A stretch of 64,000 bases of DNA from Allobaculum stercoricanis DSM 13633 (GTDB taxonomy: Bacteria > Bacillota_I > Bacilli_A > Erysipelotrichales > Erysipelotrichaceae). The notes beneath the pieces were generated by a model. The model was not told the origin of the DNA and did no database searches. It saw only the letters and a list, made by a program, of their open reading frames with translations. Where the stretch lies: positions 595,478 to 659,477 of the forward strand of contig NZ_KB913034.1 in NCBI RefSeq assembly GCF_000384195.1, in the 5' to 3' direction. Positions 6,617-15,320 of the stretch are shown one piece after another (position 1 is the first letter of the stretch; every line of letters begins with the position of its first letter). A program made the translations under genes and the position numbers.

Positions 6617-8995
6617 ATGGAAGAATTAAGAGGGATGAACGAACGTGTACGTAAGCTGAGAAAACAGTCTGTAGAAACAACTCCACACATTTTCATGGAA
6701 CGTGCAATCTACATGACACAAGCTTACAAAAAATATGAAGGAAGCGTGTCTATTCCAGAATTACGTGCACTTTCAATGAAAGAAATTTTTGAAAACAAAA
6801 CAATCACAATCGAAGATGGTGAATTAATCGTTGGGGATAAAGGTGCTGGACCTCAGTCAACTCCTACATTCCCTGAACTTTGCTGCCACACAATTGAAGA
6901 CATGCACGTAATGAACGACCGTGACTTAATCTGCTTCAAGGTCAGCGATGAAGATTTAAAAATCCAAGAAGAAGAAATCATTCCATTCTGGGAAAAACGT
7001 TCTATCCGTAAAAAAATCATCGAATCCATGACTGATGAATGGAGAAGATGCTACGAAGCTGGTGTCTTCACAGAATTCATGGAACAACGTGGTCCAGGAC
7101 ACACTGTTGGTTCTGAAAAATTATACGTTAAAGGTTTCTTAGATTACCAAAAAGATATCCAAGACGCTATCGCAAAATTAGACTACTTAAACGATGAAAA
7201 AGCGATGTCTAAACGCGAACAATTAAATGCTATGAGCATCATGTGTGATGCAATCATGATCTTAGGTAAACGTTATGCTGCCTTAGCTCGTGAAATGGCT
7301 GAAAAAGAAACTGATCCAGTTCGTAAAGAAGAATTATTACAGATTGCTCACAACTGTGATGTTGTACCAGCACACAAACCAGAAACATTCTGGCAAGCAA
7401 TCCAGATGTATTGGTTCGTACACTTAGGTGTTACAACTGAATTAAACCCTTGGGATGCTTACTCTCCAGGACGTTTAGACCAACACTTAAACCCATTCTA
7501 TGTTCATGACTGCGAAGAAGGAATTCTTGATCATGATAAAGCATTAGAATTATTAGAATGCCTCTGGGTTAAATTTAACAACCAGCCAGCTCCACCAAAA
7601 GTAGGTATCACATTAAAAGAATCTAGTACATATACTGACTTCGCAAACATCAACACTGGTGGTATTACACCAGATGGTAAAGACGGTGTTAACGAAGTAA
7701 GTTACTTAATCTTAGACTGCATGGATGAAATGAAATTATTACAACCATCTTCTAACGTACAGATCTCTCGCAAAACACCTCAAAAATTCTTGAAACGTGC
7801 TTGTGAAATATCTCGTAAAGGATGGGGTCAACCAGCGTTCTATAACACAGAAGCAATCATCCAAGAATTATTAAATGCAGGTAAAACAATCCAAGACGCT
7901 CGTATGGGTGGTACAAGTGGATGTGTTGAAACAGGTGCATTCGGTCGTGAAGCATACATCCTTCAAGGTTACTTCAACTTACCAAAAATCTTAGAATTAA
8001 CTATGTTTGATGGTTATGACCACGTATCTAAACAACAATTAGGTCTTCACACTGGTAAAGCAGAAGATTTCAAAACTTATGAAGAATTCTTCGAAGCTTA
8101 CAAAAAACAAGTTGAATACTTCGCAGATATCAAAGTTGAAGGTTCTAACAAAATCACTCAAATCTTTGCTAAATACATGCCAGCACCATTCTTGTCCATC
8201 TTAACTGATGACTGCATTTCCCGTGGTTTAGACTACAATGCTGGTGGTGCTCGTTATAACACTAACTACTTACAAGGTGTAGGTATCGGTACAATCACTG
8301 ACTCCTTATCTTCAATCAAATACAACGTATTTGACAAACATAAATTCACATTACCTGAAATTGCAGACGCATGTCTCCATAACTTCGAAGGTAACGAATT
8401 AATGTTGAACCTTGTATTGAACAAAACTCCAAAATACGGAAACGATGATGACTATGCAGATGACATCATGCAAGACGTATTCAACCATTATCAACAAACA
8501 ATCACTGGCCGTGACAACATGAAAAATGGTAAATGGGGAATCAACATGCTTCCTACAACTTGCCACGTTTACTTCGGTGAAGTTATGCTTGCTAGTGCAA
8601 ACGGTCGTCGTGCTCATAAACCAACTTCTGAAGGTATTTCTCCAGAAAAAGGTGCTGACGTTAACGGACCAACAGCAGTTGCAAAATCCTGCTCCAAAAT
8701 GGACCACTTACGTACAGGTGGTACATTATTGAACCAAAAATTCACTCCAAGTGTTGTAGCTGGAGAAGCTGGTCTTGACCATATGGCAGACTTTGTTCGT
8801 ACATACTTCAACATGGATGGACACCACGTACAGTTCAACGTTATCGATCGTCAAACATTGATCAACGCTCAGAACAACCCTCAAGAATACCGAGACTTAA
8901 TCGTTCGTGTTGCTGGATACAGTGACCATTTCCGTAACTTGAGTAAAGAACTTCAGGACGAAATCATCGATCGTACTGAACAAGATTTTGAATAA
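6617..8995 (+). CDS. hypD: Trans-4-hydroxy-L-proline dehydratase, glycyl radical enzyme
   Basis: 792 residues. HypD removes water from trans-4-hydroxy-L-proline by radical chemistry, giving (S)-1-pyrroline-5-carboxylate; the radical form is oxygen-sensitive. The C-terminal glycyl loop RVAGYSDHF places the radical at Gly767. The thiyl cysteine is Cys436 in GGTSGCVETG, with Glu438 as general base. Asp280, His162, Ser336 and Phe154 fall exactly two positions after the active-site residues I remember for the Clostridioides difficile enzyme. ProC, which uses the product, follows immediately. Together this separates it from pyruvate-formate lyase, choline, glycerol and propanediol enzymes. The codons are strongly biased toward a small preferred set, suggesting high expression. 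Confidence 0.93.
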   Translation: MEELRGMNERVRKLRKQSVETTPHIFMERAIYMTQAYKKYEGSVSIPELRALSMKEIFENKTITIEDGELIVGDKGAGPQSTPTFPELCCHTIEDMHVMNDRDLICFKVSDEDLKIQEEEIIPFWEKRSIRKKIIESMTDEWRRCYEAGVFTEFMEQRGPGHTVGSEKLYVKGFLDYQKDIQDAIAKLDYLNDEKAMSKREQLNAMSIMCDAIMILGKRYAALAREMAEKETDPVRKEELLQIAHNCDVVPAHKPETFWQAIQMYWFVHLGVTTELNPWDAYSPGRLDQHLNPFYVHDCEEGILDHDKALELLECLWVKFNNQPAPPKVGITLKESSTYTDFANINTGGITPDGKDGVNEVSYLILDCMDEMKLLQPSSNVQISRKTPQKFLKRACEISRKGWGQPAFYNTEAIIQELLNAGKTIQDARMGGTSGCVETGAFGREAYILQGYFNLPKILELTMFDGYDHVSKQQLGLHTGKAEDFKTYEEFFEAYKKQVEYFADIKVEGSNKITQIFAKYMPAPFLSILTDDCISRGLDYNAGGARYNTNYLQGVGIGTITDSLSSIKYNVFDKHKFTLPEIADACLHNFEGNELMLNLVLNKTPKYGNDDDYADDIMQDVFNHYQQTITGRDNMKNGKWGINMLPTTCHVYFGEVMLASANGRRAHKPTSEGISPEKGADVNGPTAVAKSCSKMDHLRTGGTLLNQKFTPSVVAGEAGLDHMADFVRTYFNMDGHHVQFNVIDRQTLINAQNNPQEYRDLIVRVAGYSDHFRNLSKELQDEIIDRTEQDFE

Positions 8996-9037
8996 AAATT
9001 TTGAACAAAATTGAATAGATTTAGAGGAGTTTTACAA

Positions 9038-9832
9038 ATGAAATTAGGATTTATTGGCAGTGGAAACATGGCGAAAGCGATGATGGGAGGCATTATCTCA
9101 TCAAATATCTTAAAAGCTGATGAAATCATTGCTTCTGATGCATTTGCACCAAGTTTAGAAAAAGCAAAAGCAGAATTAGGAATTAACACAACATTAAGCA
9201 ACGTTGAAGTAGCTGAAAATAGTGAAATCATCGTATTATCCGTTAAACCTCAATTCTATGCAGCTGTAATCAATGAAATTAAAGATGTTGTGAAAGACAA
9301 CACAATCATCGTTACAATTGCTCCAGGACAAACTTTAGCTCGTTTACACGAACAATTTGGACGTGATCTTAAGATCGTTCGTTGCATGCCTAACACACCA
9401 GCAATGGTTAAAGAAGGTATGACAGCAGCTTGTCCTAATGAATTTGTTACTAAAGAAGAAGTTGAAACTGTATTAAATTTATTAAACGGTTTCGGAAAAT
9501 GTGCAGTAGTTTCTGAATATATGATGGATGCTGTTGTAAGTGTATCTGGATCTAGCCCAGCTTACGTTTACATGTTCATCGAAGCTTTAGCTGATGGTGC
9601 TGTATGCGATGGTATGCCACGTGATTTAGCTTACAAATTTGCAGCTCAAGCGGTATACGGTTCTGCAAAAATGGTATTAGAAACTGGTATGCATCCAGGT
9701 GCTTTAAAAGACATGGTTTGTTCCCCAGCTGGTACTACAATTGAAGCAGTTCGCGTATTAGAAGAAAAAGGCTTCCGCAGTTCTGTATTAGAAGCTATGA
9801 AAGCTTGCACGAAAAAAGCTCATAGTATGTAA
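9038..9832 (+). CDS. proC: Pyrroline-5-carboxylate reductase
   Basis: 264 residues. ProC reduces pyrroline-5-carboxylate to L-proline with NAD(P)H. The N-terminal dinucleotide fold reads MKLGFIGSGNMAKAMMGG. The C-terminal ProC signature region follows (MHPGALKDMVCSPAGTTIEA). The ATG at 9038 is chosen because AGAGGAGT precedes it; an in-frame start 9 codons upstream lacks one. Being directly after hypD, it should turn the dehydratase product into proline, which can feed protein synthesis or Stickland reduction elsewhere. A strong terminator follows. Confidence 0.96.
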   Translation: MKLGFIGSGNMAKAMMGGIISSNILKADEIIASDAFAPSLEKAKAELGINTTLSNVEVAENSEIIVLSVKPQFYAAVINEIKDVVKDNTIIVTIAPGQTLARLHEQFGRDLKIVRCMPNTPAMVKEGMTAACPNEFVTKEEVETVLNLLNGFGKCAVVSEYMMDAVVSVSGSSPAYVYMFIEALADGAVCDGMPRDLAYKFAAQAVYGSAKMVLETGMHPGALKDMVCSPAGTTIEAVRVLEEKGFRSSVLEAMKACTKKAHSM

Positions 9833-9837
9833 TTAAT

Positions 9838-9868
9838 AAAAAAAGACCTTTCCGAAGGTCTTTTTTTT
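9838..9868 (+). terminator. Terminator of hypE-hypD-proC
   Basis: AAAAGACCTT pairs with AAGGTCTTTT around a TCCG loop, with A-run before and T-run after. Confidence 0.9.
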
Positions 9869-9885
9869 CAAAAATGAGGTTTATT

Positions 9886-10998
9886 ATGAATGGATTTAAA
9901 ATTGTTCCTCAAATCGAGTGTTATGAGGATGCACCATCATTTGTAGAAGCTAACCCCTTCTGTGAAGATGATTTTATCTTGATTTCAAAAAGTGTTTATG
10001 AACACGATTTTAAAGCAATCATTCAAGCAGGAAAGGTATTCTTCCGCACAAAATATGGTCAAGGTGAACCAAACAGTGATATGGTCAACGCCTTAATCCG
10101 AGATTTTTTAGATAGCGGATGTAAACGAATCATTGCCGTTGGTGGTGGTAGCGTTATGGATATGGCTAAACTGTTATGCGTATGCGAAAGCGGTTTTGAT
10201 TGCCAATATCTATTTGATCACCAAGACGAATTAAAACATAACTATCCACTAATCCTTGTACCAACAACTTGTGGTTCTGGATCAGAAGTTAGCAATATTT
10301 CCATTGTTGAAATGTTAAATATGAAAACAAAACTGGGATTAGCAAAAGATCCACTTTATGCCGATAAAGCAATTCTCATCCCAAGTTTGTTAAATTCGGT
10401 TCCTGATTTTTACCTGTATACAAGTGCCGTGGATGGTTTAGTCCATGCGATCGAATCATATTTATCCGCTCGCAGCAATGTTTATACTCGCTTATTCCAA
10501 GAAAAGGCCATTCGCTTATACATCAACAACTTCCTACAATTGCAGCAAGGAGTTGATCGTGCACAATTAATGGAATCTTTTATGGTTGCAAGTAATATGG
10601 CCGGTCTTTCTTTTGCGAATACAGGAACAGGATGTGTGCATGGAATCAGCTATCCATTAAGTGGTACTTACCACGTGACGCATGGTCTTGCGAATTCTAT
10701 TTTCTTAGCAGAAGTGCTCAAAATGTATGAACGCTTACGACCTGAAGAAGTTCTAAATGATCTAAAACAACTCGTTGCCGATTGTTTAGGATGCGAAGTT
10801 AAAGATGCATTTGAAAAGTTAGACCAACTGATTCGTTTTATTGTCGAAGTACCAACATTATCTTCTTTAGGTATGAAAGAAGAAGAAATTGTATCCTTTA
10901 GCGAAAGTGTTGTATTGAACCAGCAACGCTTAATGTCTAACGGTTATGTAAATTTAAATAAAGAACAAATTCAAGAAATCTATAAAACATTATTCTAA
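9886..10998 (+). CDS. Iron-containing alcohol dehydrogenase, 4-hydroxybutyrate-dehydrogenase-like
   Basis: 370 residues of the Fe-ADH (group III) family. NAD-binding GGGSVMDMAK is at residues 86-95. The likely metal ligands are Asp183 and His187 (AVDGLVHAIES), His252 (GCVHGISYP) and His266 (HVTHGLAN). The overall pattern resembles 4-hydroxybutyrate dehydrogenase of clostridia, which reduces succinate semialdehyde; other short-chain substrates cannot be excluded. The ATG at 9886 is preferred over the one at 9874 because TGAGGT sits correctly before it. It lies only 18 bases past the proC terminator and has its own terminator, so it may be read by leakage from the hyp operon. Confidence 0.8.
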   Translation: MNGFKIVPQIECYEDAPSFVEANPFCEDDFILISKSVYEHDFKAIIQAGKVFFRTKYGQGEPNSDMVNALIRDFLDSGCKRIIAVGGGSVMDMAKLLCVCESGFDCQYLFDHQDELKHNYPLILVPTTCGSGSEVSNISIVEMLNMKTKLGLAKDPLYADKAILIPSLLNSVPDFYLYTSAVDGLVHAIESYLSARSNVYTRLFQEKAIRLYINNFLQLQQGVDRAQLMESFMVASNMAGLSFANTGTGCVHGISYPLSGTYHVTHGLANSIFLAEVLKMYERLRPEEVLNDLKQLVADCLGCEVKDAFEKLDQLIRFIVEVPTLSSLGMKEEEIVSFSESVVLNQQRLMSNGYVNLNKEQIQEIYKTLF

Positions 10999-11053
10999 AA
11001 CCCACAACAAGTCCCCCAACTTATTTCTTGAACTTTGAATACCAAAAAAAATG

Positions 11054-11094
11054 AGGATTGATTTCTGTATCTGCAGAAGTTAATCCTTTTTTTT
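11054..11094 (+). terminator. Terminator of the Fe-ADH gene
   Basis: AGGATT pairs with AATCCT, with an inner TCTG/CAGA stem, followed by eight T. Confidence 0.8.
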
Positions 11095-11230
11095 AGTTTC
11101 TCAAATTGTTTTTACTTTTTTGTGATCTGACTTTTTGTTGAATTGGGGCGATAAGATCATGATGATTTTCTGCGCATTTTTTGGATTGTGTTTTTGTTCG
11201 GCAGTATATTTTGGTTTTCTAGACATAAAA

Positions 11231-11290
11231 AAGTTCCCTTTTAGTGACATCTCAATTGAGTTATTTCGAGTGTCTACTAAAAGGGAACTT
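11231..11290. repeat. Long hairpin, member of a dispersed hairpin family
   Basis: AAGTTCCCTTTTAGT (11231-11245) and its exact reverse complement (11276-11290) enclose a 30-base loop that itself contains GACA/TGTC. A related hairpin with the same AAGTTCCCTTT arms and an inner GACATCT lies at 44923-44968, where it serves as a terminator. Here it is outside any gene, between the Fe-ADH gene and the DUF2200 gene end. The 10999-11334 intergenic stretch holds nothing else besides the Fe-ADH terminator. Confidence 0.6.
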
Positions 11291-11334
11291 ATCAAACATT
11301 ACGACGTTTTAAATCTAGGAAAGAGTAAACAATA

Positions 11335-11691
11335 TTATTGTTGAGAGCGCAAGATTTTCTCTATTGCTTTTCCTTTTGCGAGTTCATCAATGAGCTTATC
11401 GAGATAGCGGATTTCTTGCATCAAAGGCTCTTCAATAGATTCAACACGAACGCCACAAATTACCCCTTTAATCAGTTTGCGATTTTCATTGAGGCAAGGT
11501 GCATTCAAAAAGAATTCTCCGTAAGTGATGTCTTGCTCTAGGGAAAATTGAATAGATTCTGGAGTATAACCCGTTAACCATTCGACTACTTGGTTGACTT
11601 CTTCAACAGTTCGTCCTTTCTTTGTTGCCTTGTTCACGAGTAATGGATAAACTTTGTTCAATTTCATGTTATATACTTTTTCGTTATTCAT
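11335..11691 (-). CDS. DUF2200 family protein
   Basis: 118 residues starting MNNEKVYNMKLNKVYPLLVNK and ending LIDELAKGKAIEKILR, the conserved ends of DUF2200. The middle carries WLTGYTPE, NENRKLIKGVICGVRVE and EPLMQEIRYLDKL. Function is unknown; proteins of the family are small, cytoplasmic and widespread. The ATG at 11691 follows GAGAGG and is preferred over one six codons upstream. The lnu(C) element is inserted 28 bases upstream of this start, so any native promoter or read-through from purB has been cut off. Confidence 0.88.
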   Translation of the reverse strand: MNNEKVYNMKLNKVYPLLVNKATKKGRTVEEVNQVVEWLTGYTPESIQFSLEQDITYGEFFLNAPCLNENRKLIKGVICGVRVESIEEPLMQEIRYLDKLIDELAKGKAIEKILRSQQ

Positions 11692-11719
11692 TTTTAAACC
11701 TCTCATCATTTTATAAAAA

Positions 11720-11744
11720 GGCTATGTCACAACAAACAGTTGAT
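11720..11744 (+). repeat. Left terminal inverted repeat of the lnu(C) element
   Basis: 25 bp from GGCTATGTCACAAC to GTTGAT, matching the opposite end at 22 of 25 positions. Directly preceded by TATAAAAA. Confidence 0.9.
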
Positions 11745-11800
11745 AAATAGCCATTTTTATAGGGGAGTATCAGAACTCCCCTACAAACTGTTATTTGCAG

Positions 11801-12295
11801 TTATCTATACTCATTTGGAATTTCGATATGAAGTGTCTCACACAATAACTTCACATCATGTGCATCATTTTCATCAAACTCGTATCCCAGATGGAACATT
11901 ACTTGACTATATGGTTCAATACAGGAAACCTCTATTTCCTCAATTCTTCCTTTACCCGAAAAAGTTTCTACCGGAAAACAATCCCCATCATAAAGAATTT
12001 CACCTTCGTCCGTATATTCAAAACAATGCAAATCAATAATTCTGTTTTTCAAATCTTCCCATACAGTATGGTTCAATGTTGTATATTCCATCTTAATCTC
12101 ATAAAAGCCATTAGCTTTCATTATTTCTATAAAGTTCTGATAATCGTTCTTTTCTACAAAAATGTCAATATCATTATGGGCTCTTGACTGATATCCAAGA
12201 AGAGCATCTACACCCCAGCCACCATCAAGAAAGACTTTAATCTCCGCATCTATTGCAAATTGAAGAATCTGTTTTACATCTGTTATATTGACCAT
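11801..12295 (-). CDS. lnuC: Lincosamide nucleotidyltransferase Lnu(C)
   Basis: 164 residues, the length of Lnu(C). It inactivates lincomycin and clindamycin by transferring a nucleotide monophosphate to a drug hydroxyl. The nucleotidyltransferase core is visible: FLDGGWGVDALLG at residues 22-34 and RAHNDIDIFVEKN at 38-50, with Asp42 and Asp44 as likely metal ligands. The protein agrees with my memory of the S. agalactiae sequence throughout. The ATG at 12295 follows TGGAGA. It is the passenger of the surrounding IS1595-type element and an acquired resistance gene, oriented with the transposase gene 23 bases upstream of its start. Confidence 0.9.
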   Translation of the reverse strand: MVNITDVKQILQFAIDAEIKVFLDGGWGVDALLGYQSRAHNDIDIFVEKNDYQNFIEIMKANGFYEIKMEYTTLNHTVWEDLKNRIIDLHCFEYTDEGEILYDGDCFPVETFSGKGRIEEIEVSCIEPYSQVMFHLGYEFDENDAHDVKLLCETLHIEIPNEYR

Positions 12296-12318
12296 CTTAT
12301 CATCTCCACAAATTCTAA

Positions 12319-13356
12319 TTAGGCGACCAGAGGAACTGCTGGTCTGTTTGATAAATCTCTGCATTTAGCAGTTTTCAATGTTGCCAAAACGAAAGTTAAG
12401 AAGATGTTCCTTTTCTCCATGTCGCTTTCTTTGGCGTAATTTACAAGGTTATTCCACACAAGATAGTTGTTCAGATACTTGGTAGAAACACCGTTAAAGC
12501 CACGCATAAACCTCTTTAGCTGGCTATGGTAGCTATTGATATGTTGGATATTATAAATGCCTTTCTTGGCTTTGCCAGTCTTTAACTGCACAAGGTCAAT
12601 GCCATTGGCATTTGTAAATCTCACATAGGAGTTCATCTTGTCCGTAACAAGAGTGGAATTGGTCTTAATCCTACCATCATAAATATGATGTAAATCTCTT
12701 GTAGAAACTCTACCAGTATTCGTAATCTTGGAGATAGACAAGCCATTCCTATTAACCGCACAAGGAACACATACCTTTTCTTGGGACAAGCCTCTGATAT
12801 GTGTAGAATGACCACGCTTATGAGCCTTGCGTGGCATAGCAAATGTCTTACTCTTGCTATGATTGCCCTTGTACGAGATGGCGAAAAAAGTTTCGTCAGC
12901 CTCAATAATGCCGTCAAGGGTAACATCGTCTGCCATATTCTGAAGTGCATCCAAAATCTTGTGTCTCCAAAGGAATGCGGTGTTTCTGTGAATCCCACAA
13001 GCAACAGCAGTCTTACGAATGGATAAGCCATTCATCATACAATCAATGTACTGCTCCCACACGGACAAGTCTTTTCTTGTACCAGACACAATGGAGTTCG
13101 TAGCAATCACGAAGGACTTGCCACAATCCTTACATACATATCGCTGTGTGCCATCTTTACGATGACCATTGCGAACCACATGGATACAGCCACAAAGAGG
13201 GCATACACGACCATTTGCAAAGCGTTCCTTTGCTACGAAATCTTCAATATTCAAAGACTTTACAAAGGCAGGACTTAAAAGCATTGTTTTAAGGCTTTCC
13301 TGCTCTGCGACAGTCAACTTACCGATAATATCTAATGCGTCTTTGATAGTAGGCAT
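12319..13356 (-). CDS. IS1595-family transposase
   Basis: 345 residues. An N-terminal zinc ribbon with CPLC and CKDC (Cys54/57/77/80 counted from an upstream TTG) precedes the DDE domain, which opens with IIEADETFFAISYKGNHSK. GGAGG lies nine bases before the ATG at 13356; a TTG two codons upstream is the alternative start. The protein is full length and the terminal repeats are intact, so the element may still be active. Confidence 0.93.
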   Translation of the reverse strand: MPTIKDALDIIGKLTVAEQESLKTMLLSPAFVKSLNIEDFVAKERFANGRVCPLCGCIHVVRNGHRKDGTQRYVCKDCGKSFVIATNSIVSGTRKDLSVWEQYIDCMMNGLSIRKTAVACGIHRNTAFLWRHKILDALQNMADDVTLDGIIEADETFFAISYKGNHSKSKTFAMPRKAHKRGHSTHIRGLSQEKVCVPCAVNRNGLSISKITNTGRVSTRDLHHIYDGRIKTNSTLVTDKMNSYVRFTNANGIDLVQLKTGKAKKGIYNIQHINSYHSQLKRFMRGFNGVSTKYLNNYLVWNNLVNYAKESDMEKRNIFLTFVLATLKTAKCRDLSNRPAVPLVA

Positions 13357-13419
13357 ATCCAATTACCTCCTTCGGTGGTACTGTTTCTTACTATTATTAT
13401 ACGCTATTTCTCGTCAAAA

Positions 13420-13444
13420 ATCAACCATTTGTTGTGACAGAGCC
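13420..13444 (-). repeat. Right terminal inverted repeat of the lnu(C) element
   Basis: 25 bp, reverse complement of the left end with three mismatches. Directly followed by the second TATAAAAA copy. Confidence 0.9.
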
Positions 13445-13445
13445 T

Positions 13446-13499
13446 ATAAAAAAAGAGCATTACAGAACTCATTTTAATTCAGTATCCTGTAACGCTCTT
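13446..13499 (-). terminator. Terminator of purB, bordering the inserted element
   Basis: On the minus strand AAGAGC-G-TTACAG pairs with CTGTAA-T-GCTCTT and is followed by an eight-T tract that overlaps the target-site duplication of the lnu(C) element. Confidence 0.85.
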
Positions 13500-13521
13500 A
13501 ATCTTTAATTGAATATTGAAC

Positions 13522-14958
13522 TTAGACGTTGATTTCAGCAACGAGATTTTTTGCTTCTGGGTGTTTGTCTAAAATTGGATCGACAACTTGGCTGAAGAAT
13601 TCAAGAGTTTGTTCTGGAGCACGTCCAACATAGAGAGAAGGATCCATTCTTGCTTCAAGTTCTTCTTTTGTTAATGGGAATGCAGGGTCATTAGCAATAC
13701 GATCGAGTAAGTCGTTTTCTAAGCCGAATTCTTTGACTTGACGTCCTGCTTCCATGGAATGAACACGAATTAATTCATGTAATTCTTGGCGGTTACCACC
13801 AGCTTTAACTGCATCCATCATAATGTTTTCTGTTGCCATGAATGGTAATTCTTTACGTAAATCAGCTTCTACAACTTTTGGATAAACTACTAATCCATCT
13901 GTGATATTGAGATAAAGATCTAAAATACCATCAGTTGCTAAGAACGCTTCAGCAACGGCAATACGTTTGTTTGCAGAGTCATCTAATGTTCTTTCAAACC
14001 ATTGGGTAGCAGCTGTGATCGCCGGGTTCATCGTATCGGAAATTACATAGTTAGCTAGGGCAGCCATACGTTCACAACGCATAGGGTTGCGTTTATAAGC
14101 CATAGCACTTGATCCGATTTGGTTTTTCGCAAATGGTTCTTCCATTTCTTTTTTGTGTTGTAATAAACGTAAGTCGTTGGAGAATTTATGTGCGGATTGC
14201 GCAATGGAAGAAAGGGCTTGAAGGACACGAGTGTCATATTTACGAGGATAAGTTTGACCGGATACGGCAAACCAATCGTCATAACCCATTTTCTCGCAAA
14301 TTAATTTGTCGATTTGAGCAGCTTTTTGAGAATCACCATCAAATAATTCTAAAAAGGAAGCTTGAGTTCCTGTTGTTCCTTTTTGGCCAAGTAATTTCTT
14401 GTGTTCTAAAAGCCAAGAAATTTCTTCATAGTCCATCACTAAATCTTGTGCCCATAAAGAAGCACGTTTACCAATCGTTGTTGGTTGAGCAGCTTGGAAA
14501 TGAGTGAAAGCAAGGCATGGCATATCTTTGTATTCAAGAGCAAAGTTTTTCAAACGAGCTAATACAGCAGCAAGTTTTTCTAAAATAAGCTCTAAAGCTT
14601 CATGCATAACGATTAAGTCTGTGTTATCTCCAACATAGCAACTTGTTGCGCCTAAGTGGATGATGCCAGCGGCTTTATCGGCTTGTTGGCCATAGGCATA
14701 AACGTGAGACATTACGTCATGTCGAACGACTGCTTCACGTGCTTTTGCGACATCGTAGTTGATATCTTCAGCATATTCTTGTAACTGAGCGATTTGTTCA
14801 TCTGTGATGCTTAAACCGAGTTCTTGTTCAGCTTGCGCAAGAGCAATCCACAGTTTTCGCCAAGTTTTAAATTTCTTTTCTTCAGAAAAGAGATATTTCA
14901 TCTCTTTGGATGCATAACGAGCAGAAAGAGGGGATTGATAGATAGAATGATCGTTCAT
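13522..14958 (-). CDS. purB: Adenylosuccinate lyase
   Basis: 478 residues. PurB cleaves SAICAR to AICAR and adenylosuccinate to AMP, both releasing fumarate. The fumarase/lyase signature GSSAMAYKRNP is at residues 282-292 on the flexible catalytic loop. THFQAAQPTT (152-161) carries the catalytic histidine region and HLGATSCYVGDNTD (101-114) the substrate loop. At 478 residues it is the longer PurB type. GGAGG lies upstream of the ATG. It is transcribed away from the purE-fhs operon, and the two units are separated by 560 bases that hold the purE leader. Confidence 0.96.
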   Translation of the reverse strand: MNDHSIYQSPLSARYASKEMKYLFSEEKKFKTWRKLWIALAQAEQELGLSITDEQIAQLQEYAEDINYDVAKAREAVVRHDVMSHVYAYGQQADKAAGIIHLGATSCYVGDNTDLIVMHEALELILEKLAAVLARLKNFALEYKDMPCLAFTHFQAAQPTTIGKRASLWAQDLVMDYEEISWLLEHKKLLGQKGTTGTQASFLELFDGDSQKAAQIDKLICEKMGYDDWFAVSGQTYPRKYDTRVLQALSSIAQSAHKFSNDLRLLQHKKEMEEPFAKNQIGSSAMAYKRNPMRCERMAALANYVISDTMNPAITAATQWFERTLDDSANKRIAVAEAFLATDGILDLYLNITDGLVVYPKVVEADLRKELPFMATENIMMDAVKAGGNRQELHELIRVHSMEAGRQVKEFGLENDLLDRIANDPAFPLTKEELEARMDPSLYVGRAPEQTLEFFSQVVDPILDKHPEAKNLVAEINV

Positions 14959-15062
14959 ATTTGATAACCTCCATAGACAAAGACATTTTACTCGTTCTCT
15001 GTCTCATGTTGTTACATTATCTAAATTATTGATTTTAGTAGAATAGAAAGGATTAAAAACCA

Positions 15063-15110
15063 AGACAGATTTGATTGAGAGAATGAATAATTTTCATTTG
15101 TCTTTTTTTT
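15063..15110 (+). terminator. Terminator-like hairpin with no obvious gene upstream
   Basis: AGACAGAT (15063-15070) pairs with ATTTGTCT (15096-15103, one G-U), followed by eight T. The loop is long (25 bases), so this is weak; if real it would end a short plus-strand transcript starting near 15045. Confidence 0.3.
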
Positions 15111-15278
15111 GATAAATCGCCTTCATTATATCGATCAGAATTTTGGTTTCAATGAAATAAATTTGAACACAATAAAAACATTAAGAAAGTGTTTCATATC
15201 CATAACTTAGTGACACATCAATCAAAATATTAGCGATTTCATCACGAGGCATTGAAAAGGCTTAATGCTTTGAATTAG

Positions 15279-15284
15279 TATAAT
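15279..15284 (+). promoter_or_regulatory. -10 element for the purE leader transcript
   Basis: Consensus TATAAT about 37 bases before a leader ORF. No good -35 is present at standard spacing (TTGAAA lies 21 bases upstream), which could mean an activator is needed. Confidence 0.4.
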
Positions 15285-15320
15285 TGTGCAGACGAACTGC
15301 GAGCTTTTGGGGGTAAGGTT

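Larger units (their letters stand above)
11720..13444. mobile_element. IS1595-type element carrying lnu(C), MTnSag1/ISSag10-like
   Basis: A complete 1725-bp element. The 25-bp terminal inverted repeats match at 22 positions, each starting GGCT and containing TGTCACAACAAA. They are flanked by a perfect 8-bp target duplication TATAAAAA (11712-11719 and 13445-13452), the duplication size of the IS1595 family. Inside are an IS1595 transposase and a lincosamide nucleotidyltransferase, both on the minus strand. Content and length match what I remember of MTnSag1 of Streptococcus agalactiae, a small transposon mobilised by Tn916-type elements. The target is the U-tract of the purB terminator. Confidence 0.9.
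14959..15320. other. Divergent regulatory region between purB and purE
   Basis: No gene. It should contain the purB promoter (leftward) and the purE operon promoter (rightward). A terminator-like hairpin lies at 15063-15110 and a TATAAT at 15279-15284. No purine, ZTP, PRPP or T-box consensus was found by eye. Confidence 0.5.

Noticed and set aside
11101..11334. Two overlapping small ORFs on opposite strands
   Set aside because: They are by-products of the long inverted repeat; neither has a ribosome binding site.
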